A stretch of 45,426 nucleotides of DNA, taken from Fibrobacter succinogenes (lineage in GTDB: Bacteria > Fibrobacterota > Fibrobacteria > Fibrobacterales > Fibrobacteraceae). The stretch spans positions 1 through 45,426 of the forward strand of contig CADCBQ010000025.1 of the NCBI GenBank assembly GCA_902799745.1. The letters run 5' to 3'. This document shows, one piece after another, positions 8,808 through 17,168 of this stretch. The first letter of the stretch is position 1, and each line of letters starts with the position of its first letter. The translations under genes and the position numbers were made by a program. The notes below the pieces were generated by a model. It was not told the origin of the DNA. It searched no databases and saw nothing but the letters and a program-made list of their open reading frames with translations.

Positions 8808-8815
8808 TAGCCACT

Positions 8816-9556
8816 ATGATGTATAGGTTTCTTTTTCTCTTTTTAGCCTTGGTTTTGGCGTCCCATGCTTTTGCCGAAAAAGGGGGACTTCTGGGTAACC
8901 TTCATGCCGTTCAAGAAGACGAAGCGATTCACCGTGGAAACTTCTTGACGGGTGCTACCTTGTTCTTGCTGCAGGGAGAATCCGATGAAGATGCCCTGAA
9001 TATCATTTTCGGCGATATTTACAAGGCCGAGGGATACACTTTTACGGCCGAGGGCTTTGGCGGCTATTTTATCCGTGATGCAATGGCCATCGGTGCCCGA
9101 GTGGGGTATAGCCGAACTTTTGTGAATATCGATTTTTCCATTCTCGAAGACATTGCCGATGTCAAGGAACATCGCAAGTACGTGAGCAACGGATTCTTTG
9201 TACAGCCGTTCCTCAAGAACTACCTGAAGGTTTTTGATTCCAGAACCGTCTATTTCTTTAACGAAACTTCGCTCAAGGTGGAATATTCCTACGGAATTTC
9301 GCAATCGGATGACGGCGAAGAAATGTCCAAGACGAAAAATCACGGCTGGACATTCAATTTCGGCATCAATCCGGGCTTAAGCATTATGGTGCTGGACCGC
9401 TTGGCCTTTGAAACCTCGGTGGGCCTTTTGGGCTTGAGTTCTTCGATTATGGAAATCGAAGAAAACGGGGAATCCCGCAGCGAGGTGCTGTACAATATCG
9501 TGAATTTCAAGATCAATTTGCTGGCCTTGGATTTTTCGCTGGTTTATTTCTTCTAA
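8816..9556 (+). CDS. outer-membrane beta-barrel-like protein
   Basis: A 246-residue exported protein with a signal peptide (residues 1-20, ending ASHAFA). The mature part consists of alternating hydrophobic strands with turns (for example FGGYFIRDAMAIGARVGYSRTF) and ends in SLVYFF, a terminal Phe as in proteins inserted by the Bam machinery. No named family is recognised beyond a small porin-like barrel. Two ATG codons (8816, 8819) are both in frame and equally possible. It is followed after 18 bases by a PCMD lipoprotein, so the two probably form an operon and may act together at the outer membrane. Confidence 0.78.
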   Translation: MMYRFLFLFLALVLASHAFAEKGGLLGNLHAVQEDEAIHRGNFLTGATLFLLQGESDEDALNIIFGDIYKAEGYTFTAEGFGGYFIRDAMAIGARVGYSRTFVNIDFSILEDIADVKEHRKYVSNGFFVQPFLKNYLKVFDSRTVYFFNETSLKVEYSYGISQSDDGEEMSKTKNHGWTFNFGINPGLSIMVLDRLAFETSVGLLGLSSSIMEIEENGESRSEVLYNIVNFKINLLALDFSLVYFF

Positions 9557-9574
9557 TAAGTGGGGAGTGCTAAT

Positions 9575-11239
9575 ATGAAAAAATGGATTATCCTTGCTTT
9601 GATGATGCTTCTTGGCGCATGTACCGCCGATTACGATACGTTTGACACGTCGGATTACCGTGAGCTCAAAGAAATTGCCGTTGCCGAACAAGACGGCTCG
9701 CCGGCGATTTACTCGGAACAACACCGCATTGAATTTGACCTGGTGGAAGTTCCTGATTCGCTTGACACTTGGGACTCGGTGACGCTTGAAGATCTCAATC
9801 TGAGCCATTTTGCAAGCCTTCATTTGGTGGATGGCGATATCGATGAATTCCCGAAGGATTCCGCAGGGCTCGATTCTCTCGCCAAGAAGGTAAAGTATTC
9901 CAAAGAAACGATTGAATCGGGTAATAAAATCCGTGTGCCTTCTAGCCATGTGCTTTATGTGGTGGTGGTTTCTGAAAGCGGTAAAAAGTCCGTTTGGCAG
10001 TTGACTTTCAACATCCCGAATGTGGAACCCGAAAGCAGTTCCTCGGCCAAGTCCAGCAGTTCTGCAGAAGGTAAATCTAGCAGCTCCGAAAAGAGCGACA
10101 AATCCAGCAGCTCGGAGTCAAAGGATTCTTCTAGTAGCTCTCAAAAAGCCGATGAACCGGGTAGTTCTGCGGTCACTTCAAGCTCTTCGGAATCTGACGA
10201 GCCGACTAGCTCTTCTGGAGGTAGCGCCGAGGCTCCGAAGATTTTGTCCCTTTCGATTGCCGGAAAAGCCGCTGTTATCGATGAAGAAAACAAGTCTATC
10301 CATGTGGACGATCTTGAATTCCGCACGGATTTGACGTCGCTTGAACTTTCAGCGATGGAACTTTCGGATGGCGCATCCGCCGATGTGACTGTGGGCGAGT
10401 CCTACGATTTTGGCATGGGCGTTCAGGTGAAGGTGACGAACGAAAAAGATGAAAGTACAACCTATTCGGTGAAGGCAGGCTACCAGCTGCCGGGTGGAAA
10501 TTTCAATACCTGGAATAAAAACGATGTTACTCCGGATTCTATTTGGGGCAACGCCAATACGCTTGTGACGACGACGAAAAAGGTGACTTCGGGCTCCATG
10601 ATTGGTGCCGAAATCAAGACGAGCTCTGTCCTTGGCATCATAGCCAGCGGAAGCCTCTATACGGCGGACTTTAACCCCAATGGCGTGGGTACGCTTTCGA
10701 TGGCGAATTCTTCGACTTGGCCCGACGGCAATGAACTTCTGGACTTTGGCAAGCCCTTTGCCGCAAGGCCCGAATATATGGAAGTCAAGTTCAGCTACGA
10801 GGGCAAGGGGGACAGCTGCGACATCTATATTCTGCTGGAAAACCGTACGGGTGACAAGAATGTGAACCGCAAGGCAAGCGATGTCAACACGTTGGTGGCC
10901 TCGGCTTGGTTCCGCTCCACCAAGGCGGACAATTCCGGTCGCGAAAATCCGGATGTGGTCAGTGTCTCTGAACCCGACGAAAACAAGATGCGCACGCTTC
11001 GCCTGAAACTCAAGTATGGCGAACCTCTCGCGGGTTCACCCATTGAAAATTCTTCCACTTTCGATACCAAGTTGAAATCTTCGAATAAGGCCGCTATCAA
11101 TAACGGCCTCGTGCAGGGAACGGGCGAAGAACCCGTGACACACATTCGCGTGGTGTTCGCCTCCAGTGCAGACGGCAACCATTACAAGGGCGTATCAGGT
11201 GCTACGCTCATTGTAGATGATTTGAAATTGATTTATTAA
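9575..11239 (+). CDS. PCMD-domain lipoprotein with poly-Ser linker
   Basis: A 554-residue lipoprotein. ATG 9575 has the ribosome site GGGGAG and gives a leader with lipobox LLGAC (Cys16). Residues of about 20-150 form an N-terminal domain that ends VVVVSESGKKSVWQLTF, followed by a linker of Ser, Lys and Glu (about 10030-10230) typical of Fibrobacter surface proteins. A second small domain follows, then from GGNFNTWN the C-terminal part resembles the putative carbohydrate metabolism domain (PCMD, PF13201): SIWGNANTL, GKPFAARPEYMEVKFSYEG, DSCDIYILLENR and the closing GATLIVDDLKLIY. PCMD proteins are best known from gut Bacteroides glycan loci, where they are surface-exposed; the exact ligand is unknown. 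Confidence 0.82.
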   Translation: MKKWIILALMMLLGACTADYDTFDTSDYRELKEIAVAEQDGSPAIYSEQHRIEFDLVEVPDSLDTWDSVTLEDLNLSHFASLHLVDGDIDEFPKDSAGLDSLAKKVKYSKETIESGNKIRVPSSHVLYVVVVSESGKKSVWQLTFNIPNVEPESSSSAKSSSSAEGKSSSSEKSDKSSSSESKDSSSSSQKADEPGSSAVTSSSSESDEPTSSSGGSAEAPKILSLSIAGKAAVIDEENKSIHVDDLEFRTDLTSLELSAMELSDGASADVTVGESYDFGMGVQVKVTNEKDESTTYSVKAGYQLPGGNFNTWNKNDVTPDSIWGNANTLVTTTKKVTSGSMIGAEIKTSSVLGIIASGSLYTADFNPNGVGTLSMANSSTWPDGNELLDFGKPFAARPEYMEVKFSYEGKGDSCDIYILLENRTGDKNVNRKASDVNTLVASAWFRSTKADNSGRENPDVVSVSEPDENKMRTLRLKLKYGEPLAGSPIENSSTFDTKLKSSNKAAINNGLVQGTGEEPVTHIRVVFASSADGNHYKGVSGATLIVDDLKLIY

Positions 11240-11302
11240 ATAAAACTCACAAGGGGTTCCCAAACCAGGGCCTTTTAACTAACTTTTTGATAAGGTTAAA
11301 AG

Positions 11303-12796
11303 ATGATGAGAAAAATCCTACTCCCAATCTTCATAGCGTTTTATGCGCTCGCCCTGGTTTCTTGCGAAAGCAAGCAGGCGGTAATCCCCAATAAAGTCCA
11401 CTGCATTAACGATCTCGGCCACAAAAAAGTGGGCGTGCAAATCGGCAACACCGCCGATATTTACGCGTCCGATTTCGGCGGCGATACGGCAAAAATTGAC
11501 GTGGATCGCTACACGAAACTGGCCGATGCCGTGCAGGCGCTGTTGCAGGGGAAAATCGATGCGGTCATGAGTGACGACCAGCCGGCCAAGGCCTTTGTGC
11601 GGCAGAATCCGTCGCTCCGCATTCTCGAAGAAGTCTTTGTCGAAGAAATGTACGCGGGCGTGGTCGCGAAGGGGAACGAAGCGTTGCTCGATACGGTGAA
11701 CCAGGCTCTTGCCCAGATGAAACTGGACGGAACCTATGATTCCCTTTTCAATACCTACATCAACCGCACGGGCAATTACCATTACCAGAAGAAGGTGGCC
11801 GAAGGCCCGAAGCTGGTACTTTCGACGAATGCCCAGTTCCCGCCGTACGAATACTACGAAAACGCCAAAATTACCGGTTTCGATATCGAAGTGGTCAACT
11901 ATATTGCCGACTTCATGAACCGCACGGTTGAAATTCAGGATATCGAATTCGATGCGATTATCAATGCGGTTTCTTCGGGCAAGGCCGATGTGGGTTTTGC
12001 AGGCTTTACCGTGACCGAAGAACGCAAGAAGTCCATCAATTTCACGACTCCGTATACGCTTTCAAAGATTGTGGTGATAGTCCGCGGTGACGAGGCTGCT
12101 GTGAGCGAAGAATCCTTCGTTGATCACCTGCACAAGAATTTTGTGAAAGAGGACCGCTGGAAGTTCATTGTCACAGGCCTTTGCAACACGCTGATTATTT
12201 CGTTCTTTGCAGCCCTCCTCGGCATTTTGATTGGCTTTGTGATTGCGCAAATCCGCACCAGCAACGAATTCAATGGCCGCCATAAGGTTCTGAATGGAAT
12301 TGCCAGGGTGTACCTCGCGGTGATTCGCGGAACGCCGATGATGATCCAGCTGCTCATCATCTATTACATCGTGTTCTCGTCGGTGAACGTAAACAAGATT
12401 TTGGTGGCGATCGTGGCCTTCGGCGTGAATTCGGGTGCCTACGTCTCCGAAATTATCCGCAGCGGTATCAAGGGCGTGGATCTGGGCCAGATTGAAGCGG
12501 GCCGTAGCCTTGGCCTCAAGTTCCGCACGATTCTTTACAGCATCGTTTACCCGCAGGCTTTCAAGAATTCGCTCCCGGCACTCACGAACGAATTTATCTC
12601 GCTCATCAAGGAAACGTCCATTTGCGGCTACATCGGCTTGACCGATTTGACCCGCGGTGGTGACATTATCCGCAGCATGACCTACGAGGCCATGCTCCCG
12701 CTCCTTGCTGTAGCGGCCATCTACTTTATCCTTGTGGCAGGACTTTCGTCTTGCGTTGCAAAGCTTGAAAAGAGGTTGAAGAAAAATGAACGCTAA
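11303..12796 (+). CDS. amino acid ABC transporter: permuted binding domain fused to permease
   Basis: A 497-residue fusion. Residues 1-21 form a leader with lipobox LVSC (Cys21), so the N-terminus is lipidated or stays as a membrane segment. Residues 36-152 match lobe 2 and the C-terminal helix of family 3 solute-binding proteins ([39 protein letters not shown]). Residues 167-262 match lobe 1, which normally comes first ([43 protein letters not shown], with Arg241 the likely carboxylate contact). The halves are thus in reversed order. Residues 285-490 are a GlnP/ArtQ-type permease with the EAA loop at [14 protein letters not shown] and [11 protein letters not shown]. The ATPase gene follows with an 11-base overlap. 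Substrate probably a polar amino acid; not specifiable. Confidence 0.9.
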   Translation: MMRKILLPIFIAFYALALVSCESKQAVIPNKVHCINDLGHKKVGVQIGNTADIYASDFGGDTAKIDVDRYTKLADAVQALLQGKIDAVMSDDQPAKAFVRQNPSLRILEEVFVEEMYAGVVAKGNEALLDTVNQALAQMKLDGTYDSLFNTYINRTGNYHYQKKVAEGPKLVLSTNAQFPPYEYYENAKITGFDIEVVNYIADFMNRTVEIQDIEFDAIINAVSSGKADVGFAGFTVTEERKKSINFTTPYTLSKIVVIVRGDEAAVSEESFVDHLHKNFVKEDRWKFIVTGLCNTLIISFFAALLGILIGFVIAQIRTSNEFNGRHKVLNGIARVYLAVIRGTPMMIQLLIIYYIVFSSVNVNKILVAIVAFGVNSGAYVSEIIRSGIKGVDLGQIEAGRSLGLKFRTILYSIVYPQAFKNSLPALTNEFISLIKETSICGYIGLTDLTRGGDIIRSMTYEAMLPLLAVAAIYFILVAGLSSCVAKLEKRLKKNER

Positions 12797-13532
12797 TGCA
12801 GAAACTTTAATCCGGGTCAAGGACCTTTGCAAAGCCTACGGCGATAAGCAGATTCTCAAGGGAATTTCTTTAGACATCCACCGCGGCGACGTGATTGCGA
12901 TTATCGGGCCTTCGGGCTGCGGCAAGTCCACATTCCTCCGCCAGCTGAACTTGCTTGAAATTCCGACAAACGGCGACATTTTGTTGGACGGTAAGAGCAT
13001 CTTGGCGAAGGGTGTTTCGAAGCCTGATGTTCGCAGGCGCGTGGGCATGGTGTTTCAGCAGTTTAACTTGTTCAAGAACATGACTGCTCTCAAGAACATC
13101 ATGTTCGCTCCGGTAAAGCTCGGACTCTTAACGAAGGCCGACGCCGAGAAGCGCGCGAAAGAACTTCTGGACCGCGTAGGACTCTTGGATAGGGCAGACC
13201 ATTATCCGGCGCAGCTCTCCGGCGGCCAGCAGCAGCGTGTGGCGATTGCACGCGCCATGGCCATGCAGCCCGAGGCAATCCTTTTTGACGAACCCACCAG
13301 CGCCCTGGACCCCGAAATGGTCGGCGAAGTCCTCAAGATTATGAAGGACTTGGCAAAATCTGGCATGACGATGATCGTGGTGACGCACGAAATGAGCTTC
13401 GCCCGCGAAGTCGCCAACCGTGTGCTTTTCTTTGCCGACGGCTATGTCAAGGAAGACGGCTCCCCCGAAGAAATCTTCGACAACCCGAAAGACTCCCGCC
13501 TCAAGGAATTCCTCTCGGCCTTGAAGAAATGA
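12786..13532 (+). CDS. amino acid ABC transporter ATP-binding protein
   Basis: A 248-residue ATPase of the GlnQ/HisP/ArtP group that powers the permease encoded just upstream. All motifs are intact: Walker [11 protein letters not shown]-loop [11 protein letters not shown], signature [14 protein letters not shown], Walker [14 protein letters not shown] and the switch histidine in VVTHEMSF. The length is normal for the family. The start overlaps the end of the permease gene by 11 bases, so translation is probably coupled. No separate binding-protein gene is adjacent, consistent with the binding domain being fused to the permease. Confidence 0.95.
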   Translation: MNANAETLIRVKDLCKAYGDKQILKGISLDIHRGDVIAIIGPSGCGKSTFLRQLNLLEIPTNGDILLDGKSILAKGVSKPDVRRRVGMVFQQFNLFKNMTALKNIMFAPVKLGLLTKADAEKRAKELLDRVGLLDRADHYPAQLSGGQQQRVAIARAMAMQPEAILFDEPTSALDPEMVGEVLKIMKDLAKSGMTMIVVTHEMSFAREVANRVLFFADGYVKEDGSPEEIFDNPKDSRLKEFLSALKK

Positions 13533-13620
13533 CACCCTGTGTCATCCTGAGCGAAGAGCCGAAGGCTCGTAGTCGAAGGATCTAGCCCTCGTTTGTCATC
13601 CCCGCATGGGGAGATTTCCT
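13533..13620. repeat. intergenic palindrome-rich sequence
   Basis: The gap between the convergent ATPase and yfcE genes contains GTCATCCTGAGCG, a small hairpin GAGCC-GAA-GGCTC, and a second palindrome CCCC-GCAT-GGGG. These pieces resemble short dispersed palindromic repeats found between convergent genes in many genomes. No T run follows, so a terminator role is uncertain. Confidence 0.45.
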
Positions 13621-14196
13621 TTACAGCTTAATTTCTATAGCGGCAATTTCCTTGCCGGTTTCCAGGTGATGTACGCTGAATCGTGGGGGAGTGGTGGAGC
13701 CTTCGCCGGAGGTTTCGTAAATTCCGAAGGTCGGCGGGTTTCCGCCCTTGGGCAGGCTCGTGGAACCCGGATTCAGGCAGTAGACGCCGTCGGCGTTCTT
13801 TTCGGCGGTAAAGATGTGCGTGTGGCCCGAGAAATACACGTCGGCCTTGTAGTGGCTGAACAGGTAAGGGTCGTACAGGTGACCGTGGCTTAAAAACAGG
13901 CGCAGTCCGTTTTCTTCGAGTTCGGCGTAGTCGGCCAAGCAGGGAAATCCGAGCACCATCTGGTCTACTTCGGCGTCGCAGTTGCCGCGAACGGCGGTAA
14001 TCTTGTCCTTGAGCGGGCTCAAGAGCTCGACAACTCCTTGCGGGTCGTGACCGCCGGGCAGCGGGTTCCGGGGACCGTGATAAAGAAGATCGCCCAAAAG
14101 GAAAATGCGGTCGCATTTGAGCTTGTCGAGGTAAGAAAGCGCCATCTTGCAGGCGAAAGCAGAACCGTGGATGTCAGATAGGACTAAAGTGCGCAT
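13621..14196 (-). CDS. yfcE: phosphodiesterase, YfcE family
   Basis: A 191-residue calcineurin-like metallophosphoesterase. It aligns closely with YfcE: LSDIHGS at the start, GDLLYHGPRNPLPGGH, the metal block VRGNCDAEVDQM, LSHGHLYDP, and FSGHTHI with LNPGSTSLPKGGNPP near the end. All metal ligands (Asp and His of DIHG, Asp of GDLL, Asn and Asp of GNCD, His of SHGH and GHTH) are present, so it should be active. YfcE hydrolyses phosphodiester model substrates in vitro; its physiological substrate is unclear. It stands alone on the minus strand; a TATATT box sits 22 bases before its start. Confidence 0.93.
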   Translation of the reverse strand: MRTLVLSDIHGSAFACKMALSYLDKLKCDRIFLLGDLLYHGPRNPLPGGHDPQGVVELLSPLKDKITAVRGNCDAEVDQMVLGFPCLADYAELEENGLRLFLSHGHLYDPYLFSHYKADVYFSGHTHIFTAEKNADGVYCLNPGSTSLPKGGNPPTFGIYETSGEGSTTPPRFSVHHLETGKEIAAIEIKL

Positions 14197-14273
14197 GATA
14201 ATTTGTTTTTTTGATTAGAATATAGCTTTTTTTCAACCTGTGAAATAAGAAGATTATAATACCTCACGGATTG

Positions 14274-14293
14274 GGAATCACTAACGTGATTCC
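14274..14293 (+). other. hairpin upstream of FISUMP gene
   Basis: GGAATCAC, loop TAAC, GTGATTCC, followed by TGTTTTA, ending 25 bases before the ATG at 14319. It could be an operator on DNA or a hairpin in the leader. No clear promoter is visible on either side. Confidence 0.4.
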
Positions 14294-14318
14294 TGTTTTA
14301 ATAATTTAAATTTGGAAT

Positions 14319-15326
14319 ATGAAAATTTTTGCGTTGTTGCTTTCTGCCGTTTTGTTTGTCGCCTGCGGTGATGAATCTAGTAGCTCTGCGCCTGCTCCAG
14401 ACCCGAGCGAAGAATCGTCTTCTTCAGTCGAAAAGACAATGGAATCTAGCTCTTCGGTAAAGCCCACTTCTAGCGAAGACAAACCGTCTTCATCTTCTGC
14501 GAAAAAAGAAGATTCTAGCAGCAGCGCTGAGAAGGCTTCTTCTTCCAGTGTAACGCCGAAGTCTAGCAGCAGCGAAGAAGTTAAACAGTCTTCTTCGAGT
14601 GTTGTGGCGTCGAGCAGTAGCGTGGTGGAAGAGTCTAGTAGTAGCCGTAATTGGCAGCCGTTCAATTTGGCTGCTTATGGTGACAAATATGAAGAATTTA
14701 CAGATAAAAGAAACAATCGCACATATAAATATCTGAAGTTTGAAGGCAAGGATTCTCTGGGAAAAAACGTAACAATTCACGCAATGGTTGAAAATTTGAA
14801 TGTCGGTGATTTCGTTTGGGGATTCAAAGATCAGAAGGACGATTCTAAAGTGGAACGCTATTGCTATGATGATGATACCCTGAATTGTCATTATTATGGA
14901 GGTCTGTATCAGTGGGCCGAAATGATGCAGTTGCCGAGCCGTTGTAACACAGAAAGCTGTGCGGATTTAATCAAACCCAATCATCAAGGAATTTGCCCTG
15001 ACGGTTGGCGCTTGCTGACCTACAATGATTACTATATCGTTGTGAATAGCAATGGGAACAAAGATGGGGTGAAGGGTACCCGTTCTACGTTTGGTTTTGG
15101 TGGCAGCAATGATACTGGGTTTAGCCTTGTTGGGACAGGCTATAGAACTAAAGATGGGAGGTTTGGCGATTTGAATGATTATACAATTTGGTTTTATCCA
15201 CAGGAACATGCTTCTCAAGAGGAAAGATCTTCTTGTAATGGTATGACTCGTGACAAAACAACGATTTCTCCAGGGTATCAATCTAAGGTGACGGGTACAT
15301 TCGTTCGTTGTGTAATGGTCGAATAA
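14319..15326 (+). CDS. FISUMP-domain lipoprotein with poly-Ser linker
   Basis: A 335-residue lipoprotein: leader with the lipobox cysteine at Cys16 (FVAC), then about 90 residues rich in Ser, Glu and Lys (14370-14650), a long flexible stalk that would hold the domain away from the membrane. The C-terminal 220 residues are a FISUMP domain: DKRNNRTYKYLKF, IHAMVENLNVG, YGGLYQWAEMM, ICPDGWRLLTYNDYY and GTFVRCVMVE. Compared with the FISUMP gene at 393 the domain is longer and the stalk is extra. It appears to be a single-gene unit, followed 6 bases later by a palindromic repeat. Function unknown; cell-surface location inferred from the lipobox and stalk. Confidence 0.85.
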   Translation: MKIFALLLSAVLFVACGDESSSSAPAPDPSEESSSSVEKTMESSSSVKPTSSEDKPSSSSAKKEDSSSSAEKASSSSVTPKSSSSEEVKQSSSSVVASSSSVVEESSSSRNWQPFNLAAYGDKYEEFTDKRNNRTYKYLKFEGKDSLGKNVTIHAMVENLNVGDFVWGFKDQKDDSKVERYCYDDDTLNCHYYGGLYQWAEMMQLPSRCNTESCADLIKPNHQGICPDGWRLLTYNDYYIVVNSNGNKDGVKGTRSTFGFGGSNDTGFSLVGTGYRTKDGRFGDLNDYTIWFYPQEHASQEERSSCNGMTRDKTTISPGYQSKVTGTFVRCVMVE

Positions 15327-15930
15327 ATTGCCGATGCTGACCTTCGTCAGCATGACAACTGGCGGAATAGGGGCAACGCGACAGCAGAAGAGTAACCGCC
15401 GAAGCGTTCCTTTTTCATGCATCAAAGGAGATCCCGGCTTTCGCCGGGAAGACAGTCGGAGAGTCATGCCCAAAGGCGGAGGAAAGTAAGTCGGCGAGCG
15501 AACATTAGAGGCCGAAGGCCGAATCCATGTGAGCGAGGCGAGCTTATATTCATAGAGCATAACTCAACTAAGGCAACAAGTTGCCAAGTTTCGTTTACTT
15601 TCTGGAGCCGTGGGCATTTTTAATCAGCGAGGCTCTTTATTCCTTTTTTCAGGCATCAAAGGAGATGTCGGGGCAAGCTCGGCAAGACAATCGAAAACAG
15701 ATTTTGCGTTAGCAAAATCCAATCCGTGTGGCCCCTTTTTACTGTTTCTCGGGGTTGAAAAGCTGATGCTGACCTTCGTCAGCATGACAGCGGGCGACGG
15801 GGCGTTGCGGGGTGTCCCCGCAGAGGGGGTGGAGAGCAACGAAGTGCGAACCAGGGGGAGACTTCCCCCCTTGGAAGTTGGGTCGGCCATAGCTTATTTT
15901 TTCCGTTTTTCGGCTCCGAGGGGCGATTTT
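15327..15930. repeat. 604-base gap filled with dispersed repeat pieces
   Basis: No gene is supported here; the open frames are short, overlap on both strands and show no family features. A 24-base palindromic unit (TGCTGAC-CTTC-GTCAGCA core) occurs identically at 15333-15356 and 15765-15788. A second unit containing GCATCAAAGGAGAT occurs at 15419-15432 and 15653-15666, each preceded by TTCC and a T run. A hairpin TCCCGGC-TTTC-GCCGGGA lies at 15432-15449. The region therefore looks like two rounds of the same mosaic of short repeats between FISUMP and mdh. Confidence 0.7.
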
Positions 15931-15933
15931 CCA

Positions 15934-15962
15934 TTGTCTGAAACACGAAAAAGTGCTATATT
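15934..15962 (+). promoter_or_regulatory. mdh promoter
   Basis: TTGTCT (15934-15939), 17-base spacer, TATATT (15957-15962): a good housekeeping-sigma promoter. The leader would be about 37 bases and holds the strong ribosome site AGGAAGG (15991-15997). Confidence 0.75.
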
Positions 15963-15972
15963 TGTTCCGTAA

Positions 15973-16947
<975 letters not shown>

Positions 16948-16980
16948 CCGTTCGCGCCTAATCGCGTAAATAAGAACTTA

Positions 16981-17011
16981 AAAATCCCTCGGCATTGCCG
17001 GGGGATTTTTT
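16981..17011 (+). terminator. mdh terminator
   Basis: AAATCCC(T)CGGC, loop ATT, GCCG(G)GGGATT followed by a T run. The same stem core (CUCGGC/GCCGGGG) is reused in the terminator after the GH51 gene. Confidence 0.9.
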
Positions 17012-17021
17012 GTGTTGGGTT

Positions 17022-17099
17022 AAATGTAGACTTTTTATTTGCTTAAATTTTTGCAAAATTCGCCATTGTGTTGTAAATTTTGTCAAAATGTAGACTTTT
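17022..17099 (+). promoter_or_regulatory. paired direct repeats upstream of GH43 promoter
   Basis: The 14-base sequence AAATGTAGACTTTT occurs at 17022-17035 and again at 17086-17099, starts 64 bases apart. A perfect palindrome TTTTGCAAAA (17049-17058) lies between. The second copy ends 14 bases before the -35 box, a usual place for an activator site. No protein is known to bind here; a regulatory role is inferred from position. Confidence 0.5.
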
Positions 17100-17113
17100 A
17101 ATAAAAATTTTTG

Positions 17114-17142
17114 TTGACTTTTGCTAAAAAAAGAGGTATATT
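17114..17142 (+). promoter_or_regulatory. promoter of the GH43 pair
   Basis: TTGACT (17114-17119), 17-base spacer, TATATT (17137-17142). The leader of about 20 bases contains the ribosome site AGGGAG before the ATG at 17169. Confidence 0.75.
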
Positions 17143-17168
17143 AGGGGTATACCGTCAGGGAGTGTTAT

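Noticed and set aside
10030..10230. Ser-rich low-complexity stretch as a sign of foreign DNA or frameshift
   Set aside because: The frame is continuous and such linkers are common in Fibrobacter surface proteins, as also seen at 14370-14650.
13556..13620. Rho-independent terminator after the ABC ATPase gene
   Set aside because: The hairpins have no following T run on either strand, so only a repeat was annotated.
15417..15972. Short open frames in the repeat-rich gap
   Set aside because: They are made of repeat sequence, overlap on both strands and have no ribosome site or recognisable protein feature.
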